Shown here one piece after another: positions 7,242 to 14,691 of a DNA stretch of 37,698 bases. Positions within the stretch are counted from its first letter, which is position 1; each line of letters opens with the position of its first letter. The notes under the pieces were generated by a model that did no database searches, was not told where the DNA came from, and was given only the letters and a program-made list of their open reading frames with translations. Source of the stretch: Coriobacteriia bacterium (lineage in GTDB: Bacteria > Actinomycetota > Coriobacteriia > Anaerosomatales > JAAXUF01); NCBI GenBank assembly GCA_013334745.1, contig JAAXWY010000021.1, positions 1 through 37,698 of the forward strand. The letters are read 5' to 3'. A program made the position numbers and the translations under genes.

Positions 7242-7270
7242 TTGGTCGTAGACTTTGCTATGGATACAGA
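7242..7270 (+). promoter_or_regulatory. Possible promoter of the two-component operon
   Basis: TTGGTC (7242-7247), a 17-base spacer and TACAGA (7265-7270), ending 31 bases before the response-regulator start. The match to consensus is moderate. Confidence 0.35.
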
Positions 7271-7301
7271 CGTACGTGTCCCGAACTCGAGGAGGCGCTT
7301 A

Positions 7302-8012
7302 ATGGCTGCGGAAACCCGCCGCATCCTGTTGGTCGAAGATGAGAAGACGATTCGCGACGCCGTTGCCGCGTATCTTGAGCGTGAGGGCTACTGGGTCACG
7401 CCGGCAGAAGACGGCCAAGTGGCGGTCGACTCGTTCGCGAAGTACCGCTTCGACCTCGTCGTGCTCGATCTCATGCTGCCTAAGCTTTCAGGCGAAGAGG
7501 TCTGCCGACAGATCCGAAACGCGTCCGACGTGCCAATCATCATGCTCACCGCAAAGGGCGAGGAAGAGGACCGCATCGCCGGTCTCGAACTCGGCGCCGA
7601 CGACTACCTGGTCAAGCCATTTTCGCCGCGTGAGCTCGTCGCTCGCGTCCGCGCGCTGCTGCGCCGGGCCCACGTCGACAGCGAGCCGCAGCGCGATCGG
7701 CTTGTGTTCGACTATCTCGAGATCGACGTCGCGGGCCACAAGGCGTTTCTTCGTGGCGAGGAGCTCGACCTGACCGCCAGTGAGTTCAAGTTGCTCACCA
7801 CGCTGTCGCGCTATCCGGGCCGCGTGTATTCGCGCATGGAGCTGGTCGAAAAGGTGCTCGGCTACGACTTCGAGGGCTACGAGCGCACGATCGACTCGCA
7901 CGTGAAGAATCTACGCGCCAAGCTCGACGACGACCCCAAGGAGCCCACGTTCATCTACACGGTTCACGGCGTGGGGTATCGGTTTGAGGCTCCGAAGAGC
8001 GCGGATGCCTGA
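7302..8012 (+). CDS. OmpR/PhoB-family response regulator
   Basis: A two-component DNA-binding response regulator of 236 residues. The start at 7302 has an excellent GAGGAGG site; an earlier in-frame ATG at 7242 lacks one. The receiver domain (residues 7-120) shows the acidic pair E12-D13, the phospho-acceptor D56 (VVLDLMLP), T83 (MLTAKGE) and K105 (YLVKPFSP). The C-terminal winged helix (about 135-230) has the OmpR features LTASEFKLLTTL, RTIDSHVKNLRAKL and IYTVHGVGYRFE. The regulon is unknown. The histidine kinase start lies inside the last codons, so the pair is co-translated. Confidence 0.95.
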   Translation: MAAETRRILLVEDEKTIRDAVAAYLEREGYWVTPAEDGQVAVDSFAKYRFDLVVLDLMLPKLSGEEVCRQIRNASDVPIIMLTAKGEEEDRIAGLELGADDYLVKPFSPRELVARVRALLRRAHVDSEPQRDRLVFDYLEIDVAGHKAFLRGEELDLTASEFKLLTTLSRYPGRVYSRMELVEKVLGYDFEGYERTIDSHVKNLRAKLDDDPKEPTFIYTVHGVGYRFEAPKSADA

Positions 8013-9498
8013 GGTCGACTCGGCAGCCGTCTCGGCCGAGCAAGCGAGCGAGGCGCCCGAGCAGATTGGCGCGCCGCCAGCGTCCCGCAAGGCCGTTCGC
8101 GGGCCTCGCACGTTCGGTCGTCGCCTCGCGCTAGCGTTCGCGACCGTCGCCGCTTTGACCGCGATTCTCGCCGGCGCGCTGCTTTCCGTTGCGTGGAGCT
8201 ACCAGTTCAACGAGTACGTTCGCGACAATCTGCAGCGGTTCGCGGACGGGGTCGCGACGATCACCGCGACTTACTACCCGGCCTACGGGTTCGGCTATCA
8301 GACGCTGAGCCAGATTCCCATGCTCGGCGAGACGAGCAATGTCGGGGTGCAGGTGCTCGACGTCGACGGCATGCTCGTCTACGACGAGGCGACGATGCGC
8401 AAGCACATGCAGGCCATCATCACGCAGGGCGGCGCCATCCAGCCGAGCCTGGTGGCGACTGAAGCCAATATCCTCAGGCCCAACGGGCCGGTCGCCACTG
8501 CGGCCATCAAGGTCAACGGACAGACGGTCGGCAGCGTACGCGTGTGGGCGTACGGTCGCGGCGCACTGATGACCGACCGGGACACGCAGTTTCGGCAGGG
8601 CTCGTTCATGGGTCTGTTCATTGCCGCCATCGCCGCGATCATTTTGGCGTCGATCGCCGGCGCGCTGTACTCCCGGAGGCTCGTCCAGCCGATTCAGCGC
8701 ATCACCGCGACCGCCGAGGCCTTGCGTGGTGGGGACCAGGACGCACGGACGCGGATGGACGCGGATGATGAGATCGGGTTCCTCGGCAAGACGTTTGACG
8801 AGATGGCCGACTCCATCGAGGCCGACCGCGCGATGGAGCGACGCCTGACCGCCGACGTCGCGCACGAGTTGCGCACACCGCTTCAGGCGATCCAGGCCAC
8901 CGTCGAAGCGATGCAGGACGGCGTTCTTCCTGCCGACGAGGAGCATCTGGGTATCGTGCGAGACGAGACCGTGCGGCTCGGGCGACTCGCCGGCGGCATC
9001 CTCGAGCTGACTCGACTCGAGCGCGGGTCGCTCGTGTTCCGCTGCGAGCGGATTGACGTCGCCGTGCCCGTCCGGGCTGCGCTCGACGCCCACCTCGCGC
9101 TGCTCGAGACGTGTGACGTCAGCGCTACATCGAGCTTCCAGGACAGCCTCTTCGCCAACATCGACTCCGATCGCCTGCAGCAGGCCGTCGGCAACCTGCT
9201 CTCCAACGCCGCGCGCTACACGCCGGCTGGCGGCAGCGTGCACGTGAGTGTGCTTCGCGACGGAGACTGTGCGCTCATCGAGGTCGCTGACACCGGAATC
9301 GGTATCGCCGAGGAAGACATGACGCAGGTGTTCTCGCGGTTCTGGCGCGCGGACAGCGCTCGTGATCGGTCAAGTGGCGGTATCGGCATCGGCCTCGCCG
9401 TCACCAAGGAGATCATCGAGCGGATGCGGGGCACCATCGGAGTGCGAGCCCAGGTGAGTGGCGGTACCGTCTTCTCGATACGGTTGCCGCTGGCGTGA
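8005..9498 (+). CDS. HAMP-containing sensor histidine kinase
   Basis: Sensor kinase partner of the upstream regulator, 497 residues, with the ATG at 8005 overlapping the regulator's stop by eight bases. Order: a cytoplasmic N-terminus of about 40 residues, TM1 (about 43-65), an extracytoplasmic sensor of about 135 residues without recognisable ligand motif, TM2 (about 203-223), HAMP (to about 275), HisKA with DVAHELRTPL (phospho-acceptor H287), then the ATPase domain with the N box (LSNAARYTP), G1 box (DTGIGI), F box (FSRFWR) and G2 box (GGIGIGLAV). All catalytic boxes look intact. The stimulus is unknown; proximity to mscL may hint at envelope stress but proves nothing. Confidence 0.95.
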   Translation: MPEVDSAAVSAEQASEAPEQIGAPPASRKAVRGPRTFGRRLALAFATVAALTAILAGALLSVAWSYQFNEYVRDNLQRFADGVATITATYYPAYGFGYQTLSQIPMLGETSNVGVQVLDVDGMLVYDEATMRKHMQAIITQGGAIQPSLVATEANILRPNGPVATAAIKVNGQTVGSVRVWAYGRGALMTDRDTQFRQGSFMGLFIAAIAAIILASIAGALYSRRLVQPIQRITATAEALRGGDQDARTRMDADDEIGFLGKTFDEMADSIEADRAMERRLTADVAHELRTPLQAIQATVEAMQDGVLPADEEHLGIVRDETVRLGRLAGGILELTRLERGSLVFRCERIDVAVPVRAALDAHLALLETCDVSATSSFQDSLFANIDSDRLQQAVGNLLSNAARYTPAGGSVHVSVLRDGDCALIEVADTGIGIAEEDMTQVFSRFWRADSARDRSSGGIGIGLAVTKEIIERMRGTIGVRAQVSGGTVFSIRLPLA

Positions 9499-9558
9499 TC
9501 GCCTGATCGTCTGACAATCTCAGAGGCCGGTTGGATTGGCCCGCGGCGCTCCAGCAGC

Positions 9559-9894
9559 TCACTCGTTGCGAGCGCGAACGACGCACCTCACCGTCACACC
9601 GGTTGCACTCCCACTCGCCGCGCTGCGTATGCTGCTCGTGCCCAGCGAGGAACTGTCGGCAGCCGTGATCCGGGCGTTGTCGGCGATGACACCTTCGGAG
9701 TGGGCTTCAGATGCAGCACGGAACTGAAGGGGCTGCTCGGCGGGCGCGGAGCTGCTTGCACTGCGCACCTGACCAGTGGCTCCGGCATATCCCAGAGTGG
9801 CGCACCCTGTGGTGCCCAGAGCGCCTACCACGGTGAAGGTAAGCACACACAACAGAAGTGCGATGCGTTCCGTTCTGTGATTCGATTTCCCCAT
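9559..9894 (-). CDS. Small putative secreted or lipoprotein
   Basis: A 111-residue protein that I do not recognise. It is kept because a strong ribosome site (GGGGAGG, six bases before ATG 9894) precedes it. The N-terminus has a basic start (MGKSNHRTER), a hydrophobic core (IALLLCVLTFTVVGAL) and TTGC at 28-31, which resembles a lipobox although the -3 residue is unusual. The mature part is Ser/Ala-rich with no domain seen. It is antisense to a shorter plus-strand open frame at 9536-9727, which has no ribosome site. It is divergent from the small membrane gene at 10012. Confidence 0.5.
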   Translation of the reverse strand: MGKSNHRTERIALLLCVLTFTVVGALGTTGCATLGYAGATGQVRSASSSAPAEQPLQFRAASEAHSEGVIADNARITAADSSSLGTSSIRSAASGSATGVTVRCVVRARNE

Positions 9895-10011
9895 GACGCC
9901 TCCCCGGCGTTACTTGTTGATACCCGTCTTGGGCACGGGTCTCACGGGGAGGGCTCGCTTGCGGTCTTGCTCAGGTATCCTCGCAGGTGACGACTACGGA
10001 TGGAGCACTCG

Positions 10012-10230
10012 ATGATTCTCGGTATGCCGGTCACGGCGATAACGTTGGCGATAGGCGGCGGAGCGCTGTTCGCAGTGGTGCTCTTCCAGGTTCTGCTCGG
10101 CGCTCGCGTGATCAAGTTGGGCAAACGGCATCGCGTCGTGCACAAATGGGCCGCCTACCTGATCCTTGCACTCGCATCGATTCATGGGCTGCTCGGTGTG
10201 CTCTTCGTCACCGGAGCGCGCATAGGCTAG
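10012..10230 (+). CDS. Small two-helix membrane protein with histidines
   Basis: A 72-residue protein with two hydrophobic helices (about 5-32 and 45-68) separated by a short basic loop (KLGKRHRVVHKWAAY). The ATG at 10012 has GGAG six bases upstream; an in-frame ATG four codons earlier (10000) is possible but lacks a good site. The pattern RHRVVHKW followed about 14 residues later by IHGLLG places histidines at the same ends of the helices as in two-helix fragments of b-type haem proteins, so haem binding is conceivable but unproven. The next gene follows closely and may be co-transcribed, though it has its own candidate -10. Confidence 0.6.
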   Translation: MILGMPVTAITLAIGGGALFAVVLFQVLLGARVIKLGKRHRVVHKWAAYLILALASIHGLLGVLFVTGARIG

Positions 10231-10241
10231 GTGCTTGGCGG

Positions 10242-10247
10242 TATACT
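10242..10247 (+). promoter_or_regulatory. Candidate -10 box of the secreted lysozyme-like gene
   Basis: TATACT matches the -10 consensus at five of six positions and lies 44-62 bases before the possible starts. No matching -35 was seen. Confidence 0.3.
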
Positions 10248-10308
10248 TCTCGCTGGAACCCGTCATAGCCCACATCACACCACGGCTCCGATGAGAATCG
10301 AGTTACGC

Positions 10309-11739
10309 ATGCGTTCGACCCTCTCAGGCCCTTCGGCCTTCGCGCGCCTCCTCATGATCGCGATCGTCTTTTGCATGCTCGCGCTTGGCACGGCGGCGCA
10401 GGCGTTCGCGACGGACTACGATCCCGAACTGGTCATCTCCAACGCCAATCTCCGCGACTACGATTCGATGACCGTCGCCGAGATCCAGGCGTTCCTCGAG
10501 TCGCAGGACGGCATTCTCAAGTCCTACTCAACCAGGGACTACGACAAGGTCATCACGCTGTCCAAGACCGTGAGCAACGTGAACACCACTCCCGATAAGG
10601 GCGAGCCGCTCAAGCCGGCATCGCAGATCATCTGGGAGGCGTGTCAGGCCTGGAAGATCAACCCCAAGGTCATGCTCACGATGCTCCAGAAGGAGCAGAG
10701 CCTCATTACAACCAAGCCGCAGCCGGGTTCGACCACGCTGGCCCGCGCGATCGGCGCCGGCTGCCCGGGTAGCCTCGTGCAGGACTATCCCCCGTACAAC
10801 AACAAGGTCGCCACCAACCGCTATCCGGGATTCGGCAACCAGATGTGGCACGGGGCGAGGCTCTTGGACGGCTACGGCGAAGGCAAGAACGGCTCGACGA
10901 TTCCGCTGTTCACGGCTGGTATCAAGAACTGGGTGTACGCGCCGACCGTCTCCGGCAGTACGTGGGTGCTGGTAGGGAAGCGCAACTACAGCGCCGCCCG
11001 CGAACTGTACGACTACTACGACTACGAGTATCGGGCGCCGAACGCGACGATACTTCGCACCCGTAAGTGGAGCACCACCGACAAGGCGTATCACGCCACC
11101 TACTACATCCGCACGTCGAATCTTGCGACGTACAAGCTGTACACCTACAACCCCAGCATCGGTACGCGAATGCCCTACAACGACCTCGTCGGACGCGGGT
11201 GCACGGGCAACGCGAACTTCTGGAAGCTGTACCGCGGGTACTTCGGGAGCACGCTGACCGGTCCGCAGTTCAAGCGCGTGTTCCGTTTCCGCAACCGCAG
11301 CAACGGGACGTACCTGTACACGGCCTCGCTGACCGAGCGCTACCACCTGGCTTCGAGCCACTCGGGGACGTGGCTGTACCAGGGCACGTCGTTCTCGGTG
11401 GACACGTCGGTTGCGGCTGCGAGCACGATTCCGGTGTATCGCTTCTACAACAAGGACACGCATCGCTACTCGTTCACGAACGACACAGCGGTCTACGACT
11501 ATCGCCGCAGCACCGCCGGAAAGCGGATCTGGACGTATCAGGGCATCGCGTTCCGGGCCGCATCCAAGGCCTCCGCCGGCAGCGTCGCGATCTATCGCTT
11601 CTTCAACAAGCAGACGCGCACGACGTTGTTCACGAGCAAGAAGTCAGCGATCACCGAGCTGCGCAAGACCGCTGCGCTCAGGCGTATCTGGTCGTACGAG
11701 GGTGTCGCGTTCCACCTGCCTCGAGCGGGCACGCTCTAG
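10309..11739 (+). CDS. Secreted lysozyme-like protein with C-terminal DUF5648-type repeats
   Basis: An exported protein of 476 residues. The ATG at 10309 has a partial GAG site; ATG 10291 adds six residues. A signal peptide (MRSTLSGPSAFARLLMIAIV... ending near AQAFA) is clear. The N-terminal domain has AEIQAFLESQDGIL, then NPKVMLTMLQKEQSLITT, where the glutamate in KEQSL resembles the catalytic Glu of lytic-transglycosylase-like folds, then GAGCPGS and YPGFGNQMWHGARLLDGY. This fits a peptidoglycan-active domain, though activity is inferred. The C-terminal part has three repeats of about 50 residues of the type VYRFYNKDTHRYSFTND...W.YQGIAF, which is the DUF5648 signature, often a surface or carbohydrate-associated module. 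No cell-wall anchor was seen. Confidence 0.8.
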   Translation: MRSTLSGPSAFARLLMIAIVFCMLALGTAAQAFATDYDPELVISNANLRDYDSMTVAEIQAFLESQDGILKSYSTRDYDKVITLSKTVSNVNTTPDKGEPLKPASQIIWEACQAWKINPKVMLTMLQKEQSLITTKPQPGSTTLARAIGAGCPGSLVQDYPPYNNKVATNRYPGFGNQMWHGARLLDGYGEGKNGSTIPLFTAGIKNWVYAPTVSGSTWVLVGKRNYSAARELYDYYDYEYRAPNATILRTRKWSTTDKAYHATYYIRTSNLATYKLYTYNPSIGTRMPYNDLVGRGCTGNANFWKLYRGYFGSTLTGPQFKRVFRFRNRSNGTYLYTASLTERYHLASSHSGTWLYQGTSFSVDTSVAAASTIPVYRFYNKDTHRYSFTNDTAVYDYRRSTAGKRIWTYQGIAFRAASKASAGSVAIYRFFNKQTRTTLFTSKKSAITELRKTAALRRIWSYEGVAFHLPRAGTL

Positions 11740-11774
11740 CGCGAAGCACCCTCGCCCCACTCGGCCGCTTCGCC

Positions 11775-11780
11775 TACAAT
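11775..11780 (+). promoter_or_regulatory. -10 box upstream of purC
   Basis: TACAAT, within CGCCTACAATGG, 80 bases before the purC start. The same hexamer occurs ahead of purL and purH. No convincing -35 is present at 16-19 bases. Confidence 0.45.
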
Positions 11781-11860
11781 GGCGGCGAGCCGCCGCGCCC
11801 CCATCGCCTTCGTCACACTCCGGGCCGGCTATCCGACCCGCGATCCCGGAGGAGTTCTCT

Positions 11861-12748
11861 GTGCCGATGATTCCGCTGACGCCCGATTCCCAGGGCAAGG
11901 TCCGCGACCTGTACGATCTCGGCGACTCGCTCCTGCTCGTCGCATCAGACCGGCTCTCGGCGTTCGACGTGGTGCTCGACGACCCGATTCCGTTCAAGGG
12001 CGAAGTGCTCACCAAACTCTCACTCTTCTGGTTCGAGCTGCTCTCGGGGGTCACCGCGAACCATCTGCTCTCCGCCGACGTCGCCGATCTTCCCGAGCAG
12101 TTCAAGCCGTACTCGGAGTACCTTGCAGGCCGCTTCATGCTCGTGAAGAAGGCCAAGGTCTTCCCGGTCGAGTGCATCGTGCGTGGCTACCTCGCAGGCA
12201 GTGGCCTCAAGGAGTACAACCGCGCCGGCACCGTGTGCGGCATCCCGTTGCCGGCCGGTCTCGTGGAGAGCAGCAGGCTCGAATCGCCACTGTTCACGCC
12301 GAGCACCAAGGCCGAGATCGGCGATCACGACGAGAACATCAGCTTCGAGCGCATGGTAGAGATCATCGGCGAGGACGACTCGAACGAGCTGCGCGACGTT
12401 TCGCTCGCGGTCTACTCGGCGGCTCGCGATCACGCGGCGACGCGCGGCATCATCATTGCCGACACCAAGTTCGAGTTCGGCGTCATCGACGGCAAGATCA
12501 CGCTCGTCGACGAGGTGCTCACCCCCGACTCAAGCCGCTTCTGGCCTGCTGATACCTACGCGCCCGGCGCGAGTCAGCCCAGTTTCGACAAGCAGTTTGT
12601 TCGTGATTGGCTTGAGGCGAGTGGCTGGGACAAGACCCCGCCGCCGCCCAAGCTGCCCGCCGACGTACTCGAAGCCACCTCGGCGAAGTACATTCAGGCC
12701 TACGAACTGATCACCGGACGCACATTCATCCCGGAAGGGAAGGCGTAA
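11861..12748 (+). CDS. purC: Phosphoribosylaminoimidazole-succinocarboxamide synthase (SAICAR synthetase)
   Basis: PurC joins CAIR and aspartate with ATP to make SAICAR, a step of de novo purine synthesis in the cytoplasm. The GTG at 11861 has AGGAG six bases upstream; the frame is open far 5' into the preceding gene, but that part is not homologous. The protein, 295 residues, starts with the nucleotide-binding KVRDLYDLGDSLLLVASDRLS, has the family signature VECIVRGYLAGSGLKEY, the C-terminal ADTKFEFG and DEVLTPDSSRFW, and an end like the longer yeast-type form. It heads the purine cluster here. Confidence 0.97.
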   Translation: MPMIPLTPDSQGKVRDLYDLGDSLLLVASDRLSAFDVVLDDPIPFKGEVLTKLSLFWFELLSGVTANHLLSADVADLPEQFKPYSEYLAGRFMLVKKAKVFPVECIVRGYLAGSGLKEYNRAGTVCGIPLPAGLVESSRLESPLFTPSTKAEIGDHDENISFERMVEIIGEDDSNELRDVSLAVYSAARDHAATRGIIIADTKFEFGVIDGKITLVDEVLTPDSSRFWPADTYAPGASQPSFDKQFVRDWLEASGWDKTPPPPKLPADVLEATSAKYIQAYELITGRTFIPEGKA

Positions 12749-12755
12749 CCCACGC

Positions 12756-13226
12756 ATGGCCCGTCGCAGCCCCACGAATCCGCGCTATCAGAAGCACACG
12801 AGCCCGGAAGGCAAGACCCGCAAGTCCGCCGCCGCCGCAAAGCCGAAGAAGTCATCGGCCAGCAGCTCGAAGTCGAGTACATCGGCGACCAAGAAGTCGA
12901 CCTCGGCGCTTGCGCTCAAGAACCCGGACACCCCGGAGTTCAAGGCCGCGCGCCGCATCTGGTGGATCACCCTCGTCGTGGGGCTCGCGCTCACGGCCGC
13001 GTCATATGCGCTGGGCGCCTACGTGAAGACGGGCTGGAGCCGCAACGCGCAGGCGATCACGCTTGGACTTGCGTACGCGGCGATCATCTATGCGTTCTAC
13101 ATCGACTGGACGAAGATGCGGCCCATGCGCAAGGCGTCTTACGAAGCGCAGAAGTCGGGCAAAGCGCCCAAGCCCGAGAAGGTCGCGAAGGAAGATAAGC
13201 AGACGTCTGACGGAAAGGACGCATAG
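12756..13226 (+). CDS. Membrane protein with basic low-complexity N-terminus
   Basis: A 156-residue protein of unknown function between purC and purS. The first 55 residues are rich in Lys, Ser, Ala and Thr (repeated SSK/KKS units) and strongly basic. Two hydrophobic helices follow (about 68-90 and 99-119), then a charged Lys/Glu tail. ATG 12756 is seven bases past the purC stop, with only a distant purine-rich site. The tail is followed three bases later by purS, so the gene is part of the pur transcript. It is a hypothetical protein whose location between purC and purS is its main clue. Confidence 0.75.
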   Translation: MARRSPTNPRYQKHTSPEGKTRKSAAAAKPKKSSASSSKSSTSATKKSTSALALKNPDTPEFKAARRIWWITLVVGLALTAASYALGAYVKTGWSRNAQAITLGLAYAAIIYAFYIDWTKMRPMRKASYEAQKSGKAPKPEKVAKEDKQTSDGKDA

Positions 13227-13228
13227 AT

Positions 13229-13462
13229 ATGGCTCGCTACGAGATCTACGTGACCTACAAGAAGGGCATCTTCGACCCGCCAGGCGCCACCGCCGAGCGC
13301 GCGCTGGTCAACCTCGGCTACGAGGGCGTTCACGAGGTCAAGATCGGCAAGTACATCCGCATCGAGGCCGACGCCGACTTGGCGACCGTCTCGGAGATGT
13401 GCGACAAGCTGCTCGCGAACCCCGTCATCGAGGACTACCGCATCGAGACGGTGGAGGAGTAG
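13229..13462 (+). CDS. purS: FGAM synthase subunit PurS
   Basis: The small 77-residue subunit of the three-part formylglycinamidine ribonucleotide synthase (PurS-PurQ-PurL), which channels ammonia from PurQ to PurL. The sequence MARYEIYVTYKKGIFDPPGATAERALVNLGY is typical: a beta-alpha-beta fold with the invariant K-x-G-I-x-D-P-x-G motif. The end reads NPVIEDYRIETVEE, as in other PurS proteins. It is followed two bases after the stop by purQ. Confidence 0.97.
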   Translation: MARYEIYVTYKKGIFDPPGATAERALVNLGYEGVHEVKIGKYIRIEADADLATVSEMCDKLLANPVIEDYRIETVEE

Positions 13463-13464
13463 CC

Positions 13465-14163
13465 ATGCGCTTCGGCGTCGTTATCTTCCCCGGTTCCAAC
13501 TGTGAGCAAGACGTCATCAGGGCCACGAAGTACCTCGGCTACGACGCCGAGTACGTGTGGCACGGCGACACCGACATCTCCGGCTTCGACGCGATCGTGC
13601 TGCCGGGTGGCTTCTCCTACGGCGACTACATCCGCTGTGGCGCCGTTGCGCGCTTCAGCCCCGTCATGGCCGAAGTCGTGCGCTTCGCCGACGCGGGAGG
13701 GCCCGTGCTCGGTATCTGCAACGGCTTCCAGATCCTCACCGAGGCACACCTGCTGCCCGGCGCCCTCTTGCGCAACCGTGGCCTGAAGTTCATCTGCAAG
13801 CCGGTCACCATGCGGGTCGAGGACAGCGCCTGCCAGTGGCTCGACACGCCGGCGGGCTCACTCATCAGCGTGCCGATCAACCACAACGAAGGCAACTTCA
13901 CCTGCGACGCCGAGACGCTTGCGTCGCTCAACGCCAATCGCCAGGTCGTGCTGCGCTACGTCGAGACCGACGGCTCGACCGCTCCCGGCGGGTCGGCGCC
14001 CAACGGTGCGCTCGACGACATCGCGGGCATCTGCAACGAGCGCGGCAACGTCTTCGGCCTCATGCCGCACCCCGAGAGGGTCGTTGACCCGATCACCGGC
14101 GGCACCGATGGCCAGCCGTTCTTCACGACCATCGTGAAGCGACTCGCCGAGGTCGCCGGCTAG
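13465..14163 (+). CDS. purQ: FGAM synthase glutaminase subunit PurQ
   Basis: Class I glutamine amidotransferase that releases ammonia for PurL, 232 residues. The start ATG 13465 follows purS directly, with GGAGGAG inside the purS end. Visible are FPGSNCEQD, the oxyanion-loop region PGGFSYGDYIRCGAVA, the nucleophile C85 in GICNGFQ, and the His/Glu of the triad in GLMPHPER near the C-terminus. A longer open frame 5' of this start (to 13063) is not homologous and overlaps purS. The stop shares one base with the GTG of the next gene. Confidence 0.97.
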   Translation: MRFGVVIFPGSNCEQDVIRATKYLGYDAEYVWHGDTDISGFDAIVLPGGFSYGDYIRCGAVARFSPVMAEVVRFADAGGPVLGICNGFQILTEAHLLPGALLRNRGLKFICKPVTMRVEDSACQWLDTPAGSLISVPINHNEGNFTCDAETLASLNANRQVVLRYVETDGSTAPGGSAPNGALDDIAGICNERGNVFGLMPHPERVVDPITGGTDGQPFFTTIVKRLAEVAG

Positions 14164-14546
14164 TGCCCGGAGACGATTACGTACTTGGCGGGCCGGTCTT
14201 CTGGCTCGCTACCGGGCTGCTGCTCGCTGCTGGCGCACTGGCCGCGTTCGTGGTGTTCGACTGCGTGCGCCGTGCGCGTGCCGTACGCGCGGATGACGCC
14301 GGGCCGGACGCGGGCCGCGTGGCCACCCCGCTTCGCTGGTGGTACCTCGCGCCGCAAGCCGTGTACCTCGTGCTGGTGGTGCTCGGCCAGTTCCGCATAG
14401 TGCCGGTCGTGGTGACCGGCATCACCGTCTTCGCGACGCCGGTCCTCATCGGCCAGGGCGTCTTCTATCTGCTGAGGGTCGTGTTCCCCAAGGGCGTATC
14501 GGATGAGGCGGACGACGGCCCCGATTCTCGTCATGAGGATGCCTGA
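14163..14546 (+). CDS. Small membrane protein downstream of purQ
   Basis: A 127-residue hypothetical membrane protein. The GTG start shares its first base with the last base of the purQ stop, implying coupled translation. Three hydrophobic helices are visible (about 12-33, 63-80, 86-108), with a short basic/acidic loop (RRARAVRADDAGPDAG) after the first and an acidic tail (DEADDGPDSRHEDA). No known domain. The coupling with purQ suggests it is simply transcribed with the purine genes. Confidence 0.7.
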   Translation: MPGDDYVLGGPVFWLATGLLLAAGALAAFVVFDCVRRARAVRADDAGPDAGRVATPLRWWYLAPQAVYLVLVVLGQFRIVPVVVTGITVFATPVLIGQGVFYLLRVVFPKGVSDEADDGPDSRHEDA

Positions 14547-14619
14547 GCTACCGCTTCGTCGCCTGCTACACAATTGTCGCTCGCTACGCCGATAGTTAAT
14601 GCAGGAGTTTGCGCAGCGT

Positions 14620-14669
14620 GCGGGAACTGTACGGGGGTTACCCGCGAAAAGGCGGCCCGTGCGGCTGCC
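14620..14669 (+). ncRNA. Structured leader candidate of the P-type ATPase gene
   Basis: Two hairpins can be drawn upstream of the likely ATPase start: TGCGGG/CCCGCG (14619-14646, 16-base loop) and GGCGGC/GCTGCC (14651-14669, one G-U pair, seven-base loop), linked by AAAA. The arrangement could be a regulatory leader. I could not match it to the ydaO c-di-AMP, M-box or other riboswitch consensus that I remember. If translation started at ATG 14599, this stretch would be coding instead. Confidence 0.25.
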
Positions 14670-14691
14670 GGAAACTCGAGGCGCGACAGGC

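Noticed and set aside
9536-9727. A 63-codon plus-strand frame opposite the small lipoprotein
   Set aside because: No ribosome site, whereas the minus-strand frame has GGGGAGG.
11411-11860. 5' extension of the purC frame
   Set aside because: It overlaps the upstream secreted protein in another frame and lacks homology; GTG 11861 has a good ribosome site.
14547-14691. A ydaO (c-di-AMP) riboswitch before the ATPase
   Set aside because: The conserved sequence blocks of that class are not found.
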